Below, piece by piece: positions 23,765 through 34,639 of a DNA stretch of 64,000 nucleotides (positions within the stretch are counted from its first letter, which is position 1; the number at the start of each line of letters is the position of its first letter). The DNA comes from Ophiura sarsii (taxonomy: Eukaryota > Echinodermata > Ophiuroidea > Amphilepidida > Ophiuridae): NCBI GenBank assembly GCA_035610835.1, contig CM069452.1, positions 7,955,109 to 8,019,108 on the forward strand. The letters are read 5' to 3'. The notes beneath the pieces were generated by a model. The model was not told the origin of the DNA. It ran no database searches and saw nothing but the letters and a program-made list of their open reading frames with translations. The position numbers and the translations under genes were made by a program.

Positions 23765-24031
23765 ATGTAACCAGGGGCATTCTGTGGCAAATTGGTCCAT
23801 TTTCATGTGCCAGAAATTCACTTCAGCTCCTATGGCAAATTTCAGGCCCCAAATGTATTGTAAAATTGTGCCACACAACTCGGGGGGAGACCAGTGCCCC
23901 CCACCCCCATCACAACCTTTCTCCTCCTCCCCCCACCCCCCCCCCCCCCCCCCTCTGTGGCAAATTGGTCCATTTTCGTGTGCCAGAAATTCACTTCAGC
24001 TCCTATGGCAAATTTCAGGCCCCACAACTCG
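23765..24031 (+). repeat. Local tandem duplication with poly-C, beside the palindromic transposon
   Basis: A segment of about 68 bases (TGTGGCAAATTGGTCCATTT onward to TTTCAGGCCCC) occurs at about 23782-23850 and again at 23957-24023, separated by a C-rich tract. Unit 3 has it once (55193-55261). The second copy ends in the 10-bp sequence that flanks the element at 24032. Confidence 0.75.
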
Positions 24032-25902
24032 TAGAAGGTGCGGGATTGGCTTTTTAGCGCTTTAGCGCGGGGAGTTAGCATCTGTGTTAATTAGCGAAAT
24101 TAGCGCTAAAAACGCTATTATCGCACATTTTGCAAGTAAGTGCTAAAAAAGCTATTATACGATATCAAATAAGTTTTCAAAAAAATGAGGGATGCCATCG
24201 CGCAATTAGCGCTAATTGCATCGCTGGTGTTAAAAACGCTATTATCGCTAATTTATTAGATAAGTGCTAAAAACGCTATTATGCATTATTTTTTCACTAA
24301 AGCAAATCATAATTATACAGGGTGTCTCTAAAAAGGTTGTGTTAACGGAGCATGTTTATATAGAGCCCCGCAGGGTTCCGGAGGACACACGAATCACACC
24401 AGAGTGCTAATCAAGTGCAATTAGCGTTATTAGCGCAAGACCGCTAATCAAGTGCAATTAGCGCTATTAGCGCTAATTGCTCGACTCCTACCTAGACTTG
24501 GTTCATCTTCAGAAATTGCACTTTAGCGTTTACAACGCTAATCAAGTGCAATTAGCGCTAATTGCGCGACTCCTAGACTTGGTTCATCTTCAGAAATTGC
24601 ACTTTAGCGATTACAACGCTAATCAAGTGCAATTAGCGCTATTAGCGCTAATTGCGCGACTCCTAGACTTGGTTCATCTTCAGAAATTGCACTTTAGCGC
24701 TTATAACGCTAGGAACACGGGATATCGCGCTAATTGCGGCAGAGTGCTAACCAAGTGCAATTAGCGTTATTAGCGCAAGACCGCTAATCAAGTGCAATTA
24801 GCGCTATTAGCGCTAATTGCGCGACTCCTAGACTTGGTTCATCTTCAGAAATTGCACTTTAGCGTTTACAACGCTAATCAAGTGCAATTAGCGCTAATTG
24901 CGCGACTCCTAGACTTGGTTCATCTTCAGAAAGAAATTGCACTTTAGCCCTTACAACGCTAGGAACACGGGATATCGCGCTAATTGCGCTAATTGCGGCA
25001 GAGTGCTAACCAAGTGCAATTAGCGTTATTAGCGCAAGACCGCTAATCAAGTGGCGACTCCTAGACTTGGTTCATCTTCAGAAATTGCACTTTAGCGTTT
25101 ACAACGCTAATCAAGTGCAATTAGCGCTATTAGCGCTAATTGCGCGACTCCTAGACTTGGTTCATCTTCAGAAAGAAATTGCACTTTAGCGCTTACAACG
25201 CTAGGAACACGGGATATCGCGTTAATTGCGCCAGAGTGCTAACCAAGTGCAATTAGCGTTATTAGCGCAAGACCGCTAATCAAGTGCAATTAGCGCTATT
25301 AGCGCTAATTGCGCGACTCCTAGACTTGGTTCATCTTCAGAAATTGCACTTTAGCGTTTACAACGCTAATCAAGTGCAATTAGCGCTAATTGCGCGACTC
25401 CTAGACTTGGTTCATCTTCAGAAAGAAATTGCACTTTAGCGCTTACAACGCTAGGAACATGGGATATCGCGCTAATTGCGCTAATTGCGGCAGAGTGCTA
25501 ACCAAGTGAAATTAGCGTTATTAGCGCAAGACCGCTAATCAAGTGCAATTAGCGCTATTAGCGGTAATTGCGCGACTCCTAGACTTGGTTCATCTTCAGA
25601 AATTGCACTTTAGCGATTACAACGCTAATCAAGTGCAATTAGCGCTATTAGCGCTAATTGCGCGACTCCTAGACTTGGTTCATCTTCAGAAAGAAATTGC
25701 ACTTTAGCGCTTACAACGCTAGGAACACGGGATATCGCGCTAATTGTGCTAAAAACGAATGTGTTTTTAGCGCATTAGCGCACATTTGTACTAGCACTGC
25801 AATTAGCGCTAATTTACATTGATCTTACACGCTAATTTGGTGCAATTAGCGACATTTGCAAAATTGCGCTAATGCGCTAATAAGCCAATATCGCACCTTC
25901 CT
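24032..25902. mobile_element. 1.87-kb MULE-like element built on an internal higher-order tandem repeat
   Basis: Both ends carry the inverted repeat GAAGGTGCG..ATTGGCTT.TTAGCGC, about 36 bases with four mismatches. CCACAACTCG flanks both sides (24022-24031 and 25903-25912), a 10-bp duplication within the range of Mutator-like elements. Unit 3 has an apparent empty site near 55286. The interior has 11 copies of GACTTGGTTCATCTTCAG embedded in palindromes such as GCAATTAGCGCTATTAGCGC followed by TAATTGC. These form a higher-order period of about 232-260 bp (GAGTGCTAACCAAGTG at about 24742, 25002, 25235 and 25494). No transposase is present. The 95-codon frame near the start merely translates the repeat. 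Confidence 0.8.
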
Positions 25903-26515
25903 CCACAACTCGGGGGAGACCAGTGCCCCCCCCCACACACACCCCACAACCAAAGCAGTCAACAGTGAATACACGCCAGCCCATGCATGCTTTCCATTAA
26001 AAAAGCATACAGGGCCTTCACACCAATTTTGCTTTCATGTCAACCATATGAGTTCTACATGAAAGTGTTGTAAAATGACAGCATATGTGAAGCATACATG
26101 TCTCTCTTTATCATCATATTTTTATTCTTCATAAGAAGAAATATTTGGTACCGTCAATTAATTTTTCTTCCCCGCGAAAATTCAATATTTGAATGATTTT
26201 ATGCAGATATTTCGGGAAAATGTCGGTACTTTTGTCCCGCCCGGCGTTCCATGGTTCTCTCAGGAAAACGAAGTGAGATAAATAACGGGCAGGAACTGAA
26301 TAACAAAGGACTAGCATTTCTTTACATTTTGATATAAGATACATTCTGATTGGCCAACCTGACATCTTTAAATTTATCCAATCATCAGGTCTGTACTACA
26401 ATTTTGGGTTTCGGGGGTGAAAATCCACAGAACACCATTTTACCCATTGACTTGCGTGTGCACAACTCACCGCTCGCGAGCATTAACATTAAATTGAACA
26501 GCAGGCATTTCATTA

Positions 26516-26891
26516 GGCTAAAAAGAAAAAAGAAAATGTGTTGCCCTCAGCGACCGACCCTAAAATCGTAAAAACTAGGGTCGCATTTTTTTTTTTTTTA
26601 AGATTTGAATTTGATTAAAAGTGTCTAAATGTTACTATTTCTTGCTTTAAATGAATAAATAAGCCTTAATAAATGTTTTTTAGACTATTGTCACACTAGA
26701 AACATTAGTTAATTTGACATATGGGCATATACAAATTTTGTCTTGACATAAACCATATATTTTTCAGCCAAAAAACAAAAAACAAACAAATTGAAAACAA
26801 ATTTTGAAAAAATAAAAATGAATAAAATCCGACCAACCAACCCGAATTTAAATTTTTGGCACTTGAGGGCAACACAACATTTTTTTTGAAC
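26516..26891. mobile_element. 376-bp PIF/Harbinger-like MITE (GGCC-A-tract family), unit 1 only
   Basis: TTA flanks both sides (26513-26515 and 26892-26894). Units 2 and 3 read straight through, as CATTTCATAAGTAG (unit 2) and CATTTCATTAAGTAG (unit 3). The arms contain TGTTGCCCTCAGCGACCGAC near the left and GAGGGCAACACAAC at the right. Non-coding, A/T-tract rich. Confidence 0.85.
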
Positions 26892-27303
26892 TTAAGTAGA
26901 ACAAATGAGTGCATTTTGATATTGGATATGTCATACACATACACCAAGTACACTGTGTTATGAATTTCCTGTCAATAACACCAATGATACATGATATATA
27001 TTTGACTGATCTTTAACACTATACATTCTGTGAATTTATATCAATCTGATTGTAATATGTCAAATGGATCACGCTTTTTGAGTCCTGAACCCCAATTGAT
27101 ATGACCGCAAGCATTTTAAAGGTGCATGGTCCATCTCAGTTACGCAGGGAGTTGTGTAAGTAACAGTGTAACCTTTCCCTGACAATTATATGGCGACTCT
27201 ATAATTGAAGGCACCAAAACATAACATAAGTACAAACCAAAGTACAAACATAACATGTATAGTCTCAGTCCAGCCAGACTACAAATAGCCCTATTATTAT
27301 ATA

Positions 27304-27512
27304 CTGTAAAAGTGGTAATTTTCGCACGTTTAATTTTTTTCGCGCTTTGCCATTTTTGAAATGTTCTGTGTGTTTTTAAATTTGCGATTTGTAGCTTCAT
27401 CACATAGACCTATGCAAAAGAAATATATTTGCATGCTATTATTTTCGCGGTAGCTCATTCGAGCACGAAAAGTGCGAAAATATATATAGTGCGAAAATGT
27501 CCACTTTTACAG
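27304..27512. mobile_element. 209-bp TA-target MITE (CTGTAAAAGTGG), present in all three units
   Basis: The left end CTGTAAAAGTGG and right end CCACTTTTACAG are exact inverted repeats with TA on both sides. The interior has AATTTTCGCAC and GTGCGAAAAT. The same element lies at 39875-40082 (right end degraded) and 57780-57976, so it predates the duplication. Confidence 0.85.
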
Positions 27513-27697
27513 TAATGCAGCAATGTGGATGCAACATGACCATCTCTAGGTGTATGTGGCATTTTATGTGAGCACAAAATATGTCTAATCTTAGTTTAAT
27601 TAAATAGCGCTGTCCTGTAAATCACTTGAACATCACACACATGCTACCATTTCTACATACATAAAATGAAGACAAACATTCCTAGTCTTGTTTCAAT

Positions 27698-28553
27698 CAT
27701 ATCAAATCCTTTTGGTGATAAAGCGCTCCTATTAAAACTAGCCTTTACGCACAGTCAATACACTGCAATACTTTATTGATCAATTGATAACCTTAAACAA
27801 ACACCGCTACGAAACCTGAATGCAGTTTTGGACTGTACCATTATTCTACATGGGGGACCACTACGGCCGTATCAATAATAAATACGTAATACTTTATTTG
27901 TTTGTTTATCTATTTATTTAGACATACACTTTTGAAACGGTGGCATGAGTGTTTTCGACCGATGCCACCTGTCTACTGTGAATGCAGTAATTAAAATAAA
28001 GAGAAAACGAAACCCCGATTGTTATGTTTCAATAACCCTCCCTATTGCTATAATGAAATGGTTTTTGATTCTGACTAAAACAGAATCATCGATTGATCAT
28101 TTTTTTATAAGTGCAAATTCACGTGCCTTACCATTATCCGATCACAATAATTTTAGCGTCATATGAAAGCCTAGATGTCGAGGTTCAATGACTTACTTTC
28201 CATAACTAAAGGGGGCGCTCATACCGTAAATATAGCGGTCTGAAAATACACTTTAGTGTGAAACGGCCCGTGCTCCGCAGAGATTTGACCAGATTTAGGC
28301 AAAAGCTGGGTTATTCAGTGGAAAATAAACGTAGGTTGTATGTGTCGGAGAAGGTTTTTTTAAGCATTATTAGATAGAGTATGACTTCTTCTTACATGAG
28401 CTCGTTTGCATAGATGACCTATTGTATATTTTTATTCTAGAATCCAAAAAGTTAAAAAAAACATGTTTTTACAAGACCGCTCCATAGACATTTTAATTCG
28501 GTATTCATGATGCATGAACGATGCATGAATTGGAGCGCCTAGGATTTGATATG
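27698..28553. mobile_element. 856-bp foldback-ended insertion, unit 1 only
   Basis: Units 2 and 3 read TTTCAATAGTCATTTAG or TTTTAATAGTCATTTAG continuously, while unit 1 is interrupted by a segment whose ends are CATATCAAATCC and GGATTTGATATG, extending into GCGCTCC-type matches. I see no direct target duplication, which is unusual and may mean a foldback or other mechanism. A 73-codon frame at 27945-28166 has no recognisable domain. Confidence 0.7.
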
Positions 28554-29463
28554 AGTCATTTAGAGAACCCTCACAACACTTAATCGAATATGCAACGTAT
28601 GTCTCATGTATATCACATGCATGTCACTACATGAGTACAACAAACATGCCTATTCTTGGTACAGTCATCATAATAGCCCGGCTGCTGGCACCCACCCACA
28701 ACAAACAGAAGTATTACCCCTTTATCAGCAGCTTGCCAACATGTCAAGCGTTGTTATTTAACCTTATAATATGCATGATATGTGTGCCTCCTTTGTGTGA
28801 GTAGATCAAGATATTTATGACACGTTTCAGAATCCAGGGTGTGACAAACAGGATTACATAGTGGTGTGAATTCCTCCTTCTATTCTATATGATGTAAAGA
28901 ATATCATCAATAATCATGACTTAATAATAATGCCATGAGAATGATTTCAAAGGTTAAGTTCACACATTCCTTCCACTTCACCACATTATTTGACATACAT
29001 ATTCATGATTACAGTGTGGTTTTCGATTACTGATTTCATGAAATACTTCAAATCCCACATCTATGACACAGTATCAAAAGTAAGGTGCCTTCACCCAATT
29101 TATTTATGTTTAGGAATGCGAACAAGAATATTTATTATTTTGTGAGGCCTATTACAGTATATACTATAACAGCAAAGCTGGAAGAGGCTACACAAAAAGT
29201 AACATGCAATTCCAAAAAGTGATATATTCTCTTGACATGCTTGTTAAATTCACAGAAACTTAAGAATCCTGAAGTCCAATATTCTCACAAAATCATATGT
29301 GATATGAAAAATCAAAGATTACAAACAATTATGTAGCATGGACAAATTTAATAACATAATATAAATAGACATATCAGTAAAATCTCACGAAAGAACTAAA
29401 AATATGTAGTGAATGTTATCTCTGTTATTAGTGTTAGTATCAAAAGGTAGGCAGGCCTACATA

Positions 29464-30159
29464 CAGGGTGAGTAAAAACTGCAATAGTGGTAAGAAGACA
29501 TATTGTTTTAAAAACCAAGAAGACATATTGTTTTAAAAACCAAGAAGACATATTGTTTTAAAACCAAGATGAAGTTTTTTTACTCCGTAAACTAAAATGA
29601 CATTTGTTATTAACTTTATGCGAAAAAATGATGTCAATAACATTTTCTGATCTCTTTTTTTGTGGACATTTTTACTGCACAAAAATGATGTGTTTGTCCA
29701 TGCAAAGTTGGTCCACAAGGAATACTTATTTGCGATTGATACTGCACACATTCCATTTTCACATTTGAATATCTCACTAACAAACATTGCAATAGTCATA
29801 TTATTACTCAAATTTAGAATGCCTTAAGCCCTCATAGCATCATAATGGTATAAGGTAAATATAATATTTTACTCCCATGTTAACACGACCATGTGCATTA
29901 AATTCTAATATGTCACAAATTTATTTTTAAAGCTTTCAAATTTGAATGAGAGACACATTTGCGCTCTTATGCATGTAATAGGTGTTTCTTGGACAAACAT
30001 ATAAAATAGGTATCTCGGTAAAAAGGTTCACCCCTACAAACAAAAAATGACTATTTCGCACAAGGTTACAAACAAATGTATGCATGTTATTCTCGCCAGG
30101 TTTAAAAATGGTTCAAAATGGTTTCTTTCCACTATCTCAGTATTTTTGTACTTACACTG
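29464..30159. mobile_element. TA-flanked element with CAGGGTGAGTAAAAA end, in units 1 and 3
   Basis: The left end CAGGGTGAGTAAAAACTGC and the degraded right end (TACTTACACTG here; TTTTTTTACTAACCCTG in unit 3 at 61778) form inverted repeats next to TA. In unit 2 the region is missing from about 41922. A 25-bp unit (GAAGACATATTGTTTTAAAA plus ACCAA) is repeated three times at 29493-29567 but occurs once in unit 3. The minus-strand frame at 29533-29811 is not recognised as transposase. Confidence 0.65.
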
Positions 30160-30347
30160 TATGTACATTTTCTACTCTAAAACAATGTTGCTTTTATAGC
30201 TGACAGAATCACAAAATAAATGATTTAATTTTCGTTTGACCGATTGAAATTTGAAGCTATAATGAGAAATTGATCTTTCTCTCCTGTTCTTTCTCTTAAT
30301 AATAAGATAAATTGCTTCATATCTCAACAAAAGCCTGACGACAATAT

Positions 30348-30600
30348 GTGACCCATCACACTAAAATATACATGTAGGAGGTCCAAATCATATCTGAGTT
30401 ATTCAGTATGACTTGAAAGAGCACATTTTTTAAAAGCTTTGAAATTATACCATGTTGAAGGTAATCAGACTTTGTAATCACAAGATATTTAAAGGAGCAT
30501 ATTTTTTTCTATCATTTTCTTTATATTTCACCAAATATATTGGCCTCTATCTCAAAACTATGTTTGCCAACAATATGTCCTTTTTGATGTGACTGGTCAC
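30348..30600. mobile_element. MITE with GTGACC...GGTCAC ends (unit 1 copy)
   Basis: Same family as 12601-12846. Ends GTGACCCATCACA and GATGTGACTGGTCAC, with inner GGACATGTTG-like arms. ATAT lies on both outer sides, a possible 4-bp duplication. Present in all units and itself a target of later insertions in units 2 and 3. Confidence 0.65.
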
Positions 30601-30615
30601 ATATGTCTCTTATAA

Positions 30616-30974
30616 GGCCAAAAAAAAAAAAAGTTGACTTGCCCTTTCAGGGTCAAAGTCAGGGTCGGACGGTCGGATTTTTTTTATTATTTTTTTTGTT
30701 GAAAATCTTTGAAAATTTACTGCACAAAAACACGTTTTAAAGATTTTTTTTTTTTGATTTTTTTTTTTGATTTTTAAACAAGCAGATACTACTTAAAAAC
30801 ACGTTTTGATCTTTCTTTATTGTTATGTGCTTCTTTCAATTTTTTTAATTTTATTTTTCAATCTTTTTATTTTATTTTTTTTTGAAAAAAAAAAAAAAAA
30901 AAAATAGCGACCCTAGATTTCCGAAAATTAGGGTCGGTCGGAAAGGGCAAGTCAACTTTTTTTTTTTTTTTGCC
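30616..30974. mobile_element. 359-bp PIF/Harbinger-like MITE (GGCC-A-tract family), unit 1 only
   Basis: TAA at 30613-30615 and 30975-30977. Unit 2 has the intact site CTCTTATAACATG (around 42944). The ends are GGCCAAAAAAAAAA then GTTGACTTGCCCTTTCAGGG, mirrored by GGAAAGGGCAAGTCAAC then a T tract and GCC. GGTCGGTCGG and GGTCGGACGGTCGG motifs lie just inside. No coding sequence. Confidence 0.9.
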
Positions 30975-31002
30975 TAACATGATGCATCACAATTGGCTTA
31001 CC

Positions 31003-31118
31003 TAAGAAGATACAGGTGTATGGGGTCACCACCAGTGCACAATGTGTATCATACAAGATACAGATCCATGGGGTCACCACCAATGCACAATGTGTAGCAT
31101 AAAAGAAGATACAGATCC
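31003..31118 (+). repeat. Minisatellite, about 58-bp unit, variable between units
   Basis: AAGATACAG..CCATGGGGTCACCACCA..GCACAATGTGTA.CATA repeats about twice here, about three times at 42972-43130, and about once at 62497-62550. Copy number therefore changed after the large duplication. Confidence 0.8.
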
Positions 31119-31151
31119 ATCTTAACTATAGTATTACACAAAACGAAGACT

Positions 31152-31355
31152 TTGGGAACATTCTTACGTAATTTCCTGAGTTTCCTCTTCATACAAAGGA
31201 AAGCTATTCATGAGTTACCTCAGACCATCCACCAGACAGTGATTAGAATCAGACAGGTTGCTGAACCTGTCATGTCTCATGTCAAACAAGACTCGTTTGT
31301 GGAATTGCAATATCTCAATGGAAGAAACACAACTCCCCAGTGGAGAAATGGCTAG
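31152..31355 (+). other. Open frame retained in all three units, doubtful gene
   Basis: A 67-codon frame (residues such as IQRKAIHELPQTIHQTVIRI and QVAEPVMSHVKQD) is open at the matching place in units 2 (44362-44565) and 3 (62723-62974). It begins at TTG, not ATG, and has no recognised domain. The differences between copies that I could read are mostly amino-acid-changing (R/H, Q/K, S/L, L/F, Q/H), which argues against protein-level selection. It could be an exon fragment. More likely it is a chance frame in a young duplicate. Confidence 0.25.
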
Positions 31356-32039
31356 CTCACCTTGTCTACAAAAATGGAAAAGGATGGCAAAAAAGAATAA
31401 AGACAGGGATATACATGTATATAAACGAAATGGAACAAATATTGGACAGACTACCCGTTATTGTTTGAGGATAATAGGTAGAGGTAAATGTCGTCTGCTA
31501 AAGTTTGAAGTGTATAATATATATGTCTTTTTTTAAATAGTCGTCTGCTTAAAAGTATTGTAAAGACTATTATGCAGTCTGCTAAGGATCCATCAAACAA
31601 ATTACATTCGACACGAGGGAACTTTACACACGAGCCAGCCAGGAAATGCTGACACATTATAACGCGGCTTTAGGTGTCATCTTGTGTAAAAGGTGAATGC
31701 AACTAAGTTATAAAGCATGCAGCGGCTAGCGGGTGGATGCTGAAATTCTTGTACATATTGTAAAATGTATCGCATTTGCTCATGCCATTGTGATCACTGT
31801 ACAAAGAGATAGGCAATGCAACCTACACCCAACGTGAGAAACGTTCACATAGCGAATGCTCCGGCAACGTATACATAGTGTATTAATCACTACGTTGTCA
31901 CCCGAACAAAAATTTTAACATGTTCAAACAAAATTTCCTAGACCCTAACGAATTCAACTTATGCCAAATGTGTCATAAACGAATTACAACTTACACGAAA
32001 GTACATCCAATATTTCAAAAACGTTGGGCACGCGTTAGC

Positions 32040-32140
32040 TCTATTCGCAACAGTGTAAAGCCTGATGTATACTCCATTTCGCGATGCGAATTTGTCGCCG
32101 TGTCAAATTTGCTCCCGCTTCTTTCGCGCGAGACAAATTC
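32040..32140. repeat. TGTATACTCCATTTCGCG repeat, also at 63435-63570
   Basis: GTTAGCTCTATTCGCAACAG and GATGTATACTCCATTTCGCG are shared with unit 3, where the segment continues to GTTCATACTCCACGCGAT, the complement-like partner. This suggests a short foldback element whose right arm is truncated in unit 1. Unit 2 has different sequence at this place. Confidence 0.5.
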
Positions 32141-32956
32141 CGTTGTAGACCACAAAAAAATGATTTGGCCATAGGTGAAATGGATTACGAAATAAAAAAT
32201 ACACATAGAATCTTATTTATTTCAAATATTATAATTTGGAATTTTAAAAACGTGTGTTATATTTCAAACAAATAGAGCATCCAAATGCTTCAAATATTCA
32301 TTAAAAACTCTCGACCTGGACGAGCGCTTCATTCATAGCTTACTGTACCAATCACATTACAGGCTCTACCACTAGAGGGCAGTATTACAAATCAAAGAGT
32401 AAGGTCAGAGCAGTTCAAAGCAAGGTGTCATATCATGCAAATGGCCCCTCAAGCAGATTGCAAGGATAGCTCTTTGAAAGACCTCTTTTAAGTCAGCAAC
32501 TGAGTAACTACCTCGCACCATAAAGTGCTCAACCATTGACAACACTCATGTGCCGCATGGGACATACTGTGAAAGGTTTTTTAGCTGTAGAAGTAGAAGA
32601 ATGTCCTTATTTTAGATTTCCCAAGAGTTTTAATGCATGCACAAAACATGCAGCAATTTTTGTTTTCAGGCGTAACTTAAAGGTATTTAGTTTGAATGAT
32701 AAGGATATCAGTTGTTGTTAATCTGTTGCTACACATAAAAACATCCCAGATTGGTAATTAAATAATGAAGCCTTTCATTGAAGAGTAGTTTAAAGGACCT
32801 GGTTTCAATGTCAATCATTTGCAATTCTTTTAAAAATAAACATAGAAGTAAAGAACTGAATGCTATTTATTATTGTACTATGTGATGTGAAGGTATTTTA
32901 CTAATTGTTGGAAAGAGTTTAAAGGAGTCACAAAGAAAAATGAAAATGGAGATTAA

Positions 32957-33305
32957 AGGTAGATGACCCGATCACATTTTCATAGCACAGATTTTTCTCA
33001 AACATATGGAGATGTTCATATCATATGAAAGATCATATTTTTCTGATTAACATACTGAAATTTGACGGTCCAAATCAGTATGATTTAATATGAAGAATCG
33101 GTGAAATAACATCGAATTACGGCGAAAAGTGGTTAACCACCAATATAGTTTGTGTACAACTCAATGGGCACATTTCACGGCATCTTGTGCGTCTAAAATA
33201 AGAACCATTAGAGTTATGCAACTCAAACTTTGGAATACGACTTTTTTGAGGATGACCGTTCATGTCGAATAGAAAACTTCAAGTTCAAAATCGAAACATC
33301 TACCT
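32957..33305. mobile_element. 349-bp piggyBac-like MITE, TTAA target, unit 1 only
   Basis: TTAA at 32953-32956 and 33306-33309. Unit 2 reads GCGATTAAGAGTTTG (46638 region) with a single TTAA, an exact empty site. The ends are AGGTAGATG and CATCTACCT. Beyond that the interior is not strongly foldback and has no coding sequence. Confidence 0.85.
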
Positions 33306-34639
33306 TTAAGAGTTTGAATGCATGCCAAAACATGCAGCGCTTTAGACCATTCCTTTACACAGGGTTAAGCAAGAATTTGTTTTCAGGTTCAATTTAAAGG
33401 TAATTATTATCGTTAGGATAGCAGTTGTTAATCTGTTGCTACATACAAAACACATCCTGGATTAATAATTATATAATGAAAATTGTTGGTTATTAGTTCA
33501 TAAATCATCGTTTATAAATACACCGAAGTATTCTTTTTTGTATTCACAACACAAAATCAAAATTTAAGTCAAGTTGTTGCCAATATCGATATCATCTGAC
33601 ATAATGAAATGTTTTATTGCACACACTCTATGTCCCCTTGTATTATTCATATGCAATCATCATCAAACATGATCGTTGTAATGAAAGATTCAGTATCAAT
33701 ACAAATGCTAAGAATTCCTTCTGCCGATCATATTAACGAGCGTCTCAGATACTAAACATGCAGGAAATTCCAGAAGCGGTATAGTCTGTCTGAATAGATT
33801 AATTAAAATAACAGTCGCAGTATCGTAACGAAAATATGTAATGCATGCAGTAAAAACAGACAGAAACAATTTAGATTGTTTTTATGTTATCTGTTTTTGA
33901 AGTGGCGTGCGTGTTGATTTACATACAAAAATATTGTTTTCATATTCATGGAAATCGAATGCTATTGAGGATTCAGCACATCATCGCATTTATTGGTTTC
34001 GACTGAAAAGACCTCGGGTTAAATAAAATACTTGTGTGTTATAAACTATAAAGACGGCTCTGCATATTACTATTGTAAACCAAAATATTGTCAATAAACA
34101 TTACACAACATATGTTCGTTAAGGTTAGATTTGAAGGGTTAAAGCATCTACTCATATGATCGTGTTTCCTAGCAAAACACAAGTCATTACGAGATTACAA
34201 TATTCCTGTTGAAATTCCCCCGTGGAATGCCACTTGAGCAGTAATTGAAAATCTTGTCCAGATATTCATGATATTATGCTATCAATATCCTATAGATCTG
34301 AAATGAGACGCCATGTTAACATGTCTAGTTAGTCGGCAGTGAGTCACCAAATGTTTCAGTACATGAAGGTTGCTATTCAAATTCAACACTCATTATATAA
34401 TCATTTGGGCAAGTGTCCCATAATTTGTTGAAATTATTAATTCTTTACAGATTTCTTTTTTTATTGTATTTTGTTTTGGAGTTTTTAAAATGTATTTAAA
34501 AAACAATATAAAACCCAACCAACCAATCAATAGCATTTAATTTCAAATGTTTGATTTCTATTTAAGTATAGCAATTCAAAAATAAAGAAGAAGTGTACAT
34601 ATGAGCTAGAAGAAAAATGGATTTCCTTATATTATGATT

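Larger units (their letters stand above)
20960..33545 (+). repeat. Large tandem duplication, unit 1 (about 12.6 kb)
   Basis: First of three direct copies. Shared anchors occur in the same order in the other units: GATCGTTGTAATGAAAGATT (21092, again near 33672; unit 3 has one change), TTTATTCTGCCAGACAAAAT (22439, 35068, 48494), GGTGTGACAAACAGGATTAC (28839, 41577, 58458) and CCTGAGTTTCCTCTTCATAC (31175, 44384, 62745). Many stretches are almost identical across copies, so the duplication is young. Unit 1 alone has two TTAA elements, a complete 1.87-kb palindromic-repeat transposon and an 856-bp foldback insertion. The left edge is approximate because similarity fades between 20950 and 21040. Confidence 0.85.

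Noticed and set aside
23784..24065. Proline-rich frames of 60-93 codons near 23.8-24.1 kb
   Set aside because: They cross poly-C and a duplicated non-coding segment, and both strands are open because of low complexity.
24477..24764. 95-codon open frame with repeated LLDLVHLQKLHFS motif, resembling a repeat protein
   Set aside because: It is a translation of the non-coding tandem repeat. Frame is broken by changes in spacer length in the neighbouring modules and no such frame persists through the array.
24400..25750. Possible CRISPR array because of regular repeats
   Set aside because: The repeats are variable and palindromic, the intervening sequences are themselves repeated, and the context is eukaryotic with no cas genes.
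30616..30974. Retroposon (SINE) interpretation because of long A and T tracts
   Set aside because: A tract and T tract are the two arms of an inverted repeat, and the duplication is exactly TAA with a matching empty site, which fits a DNA transposon.
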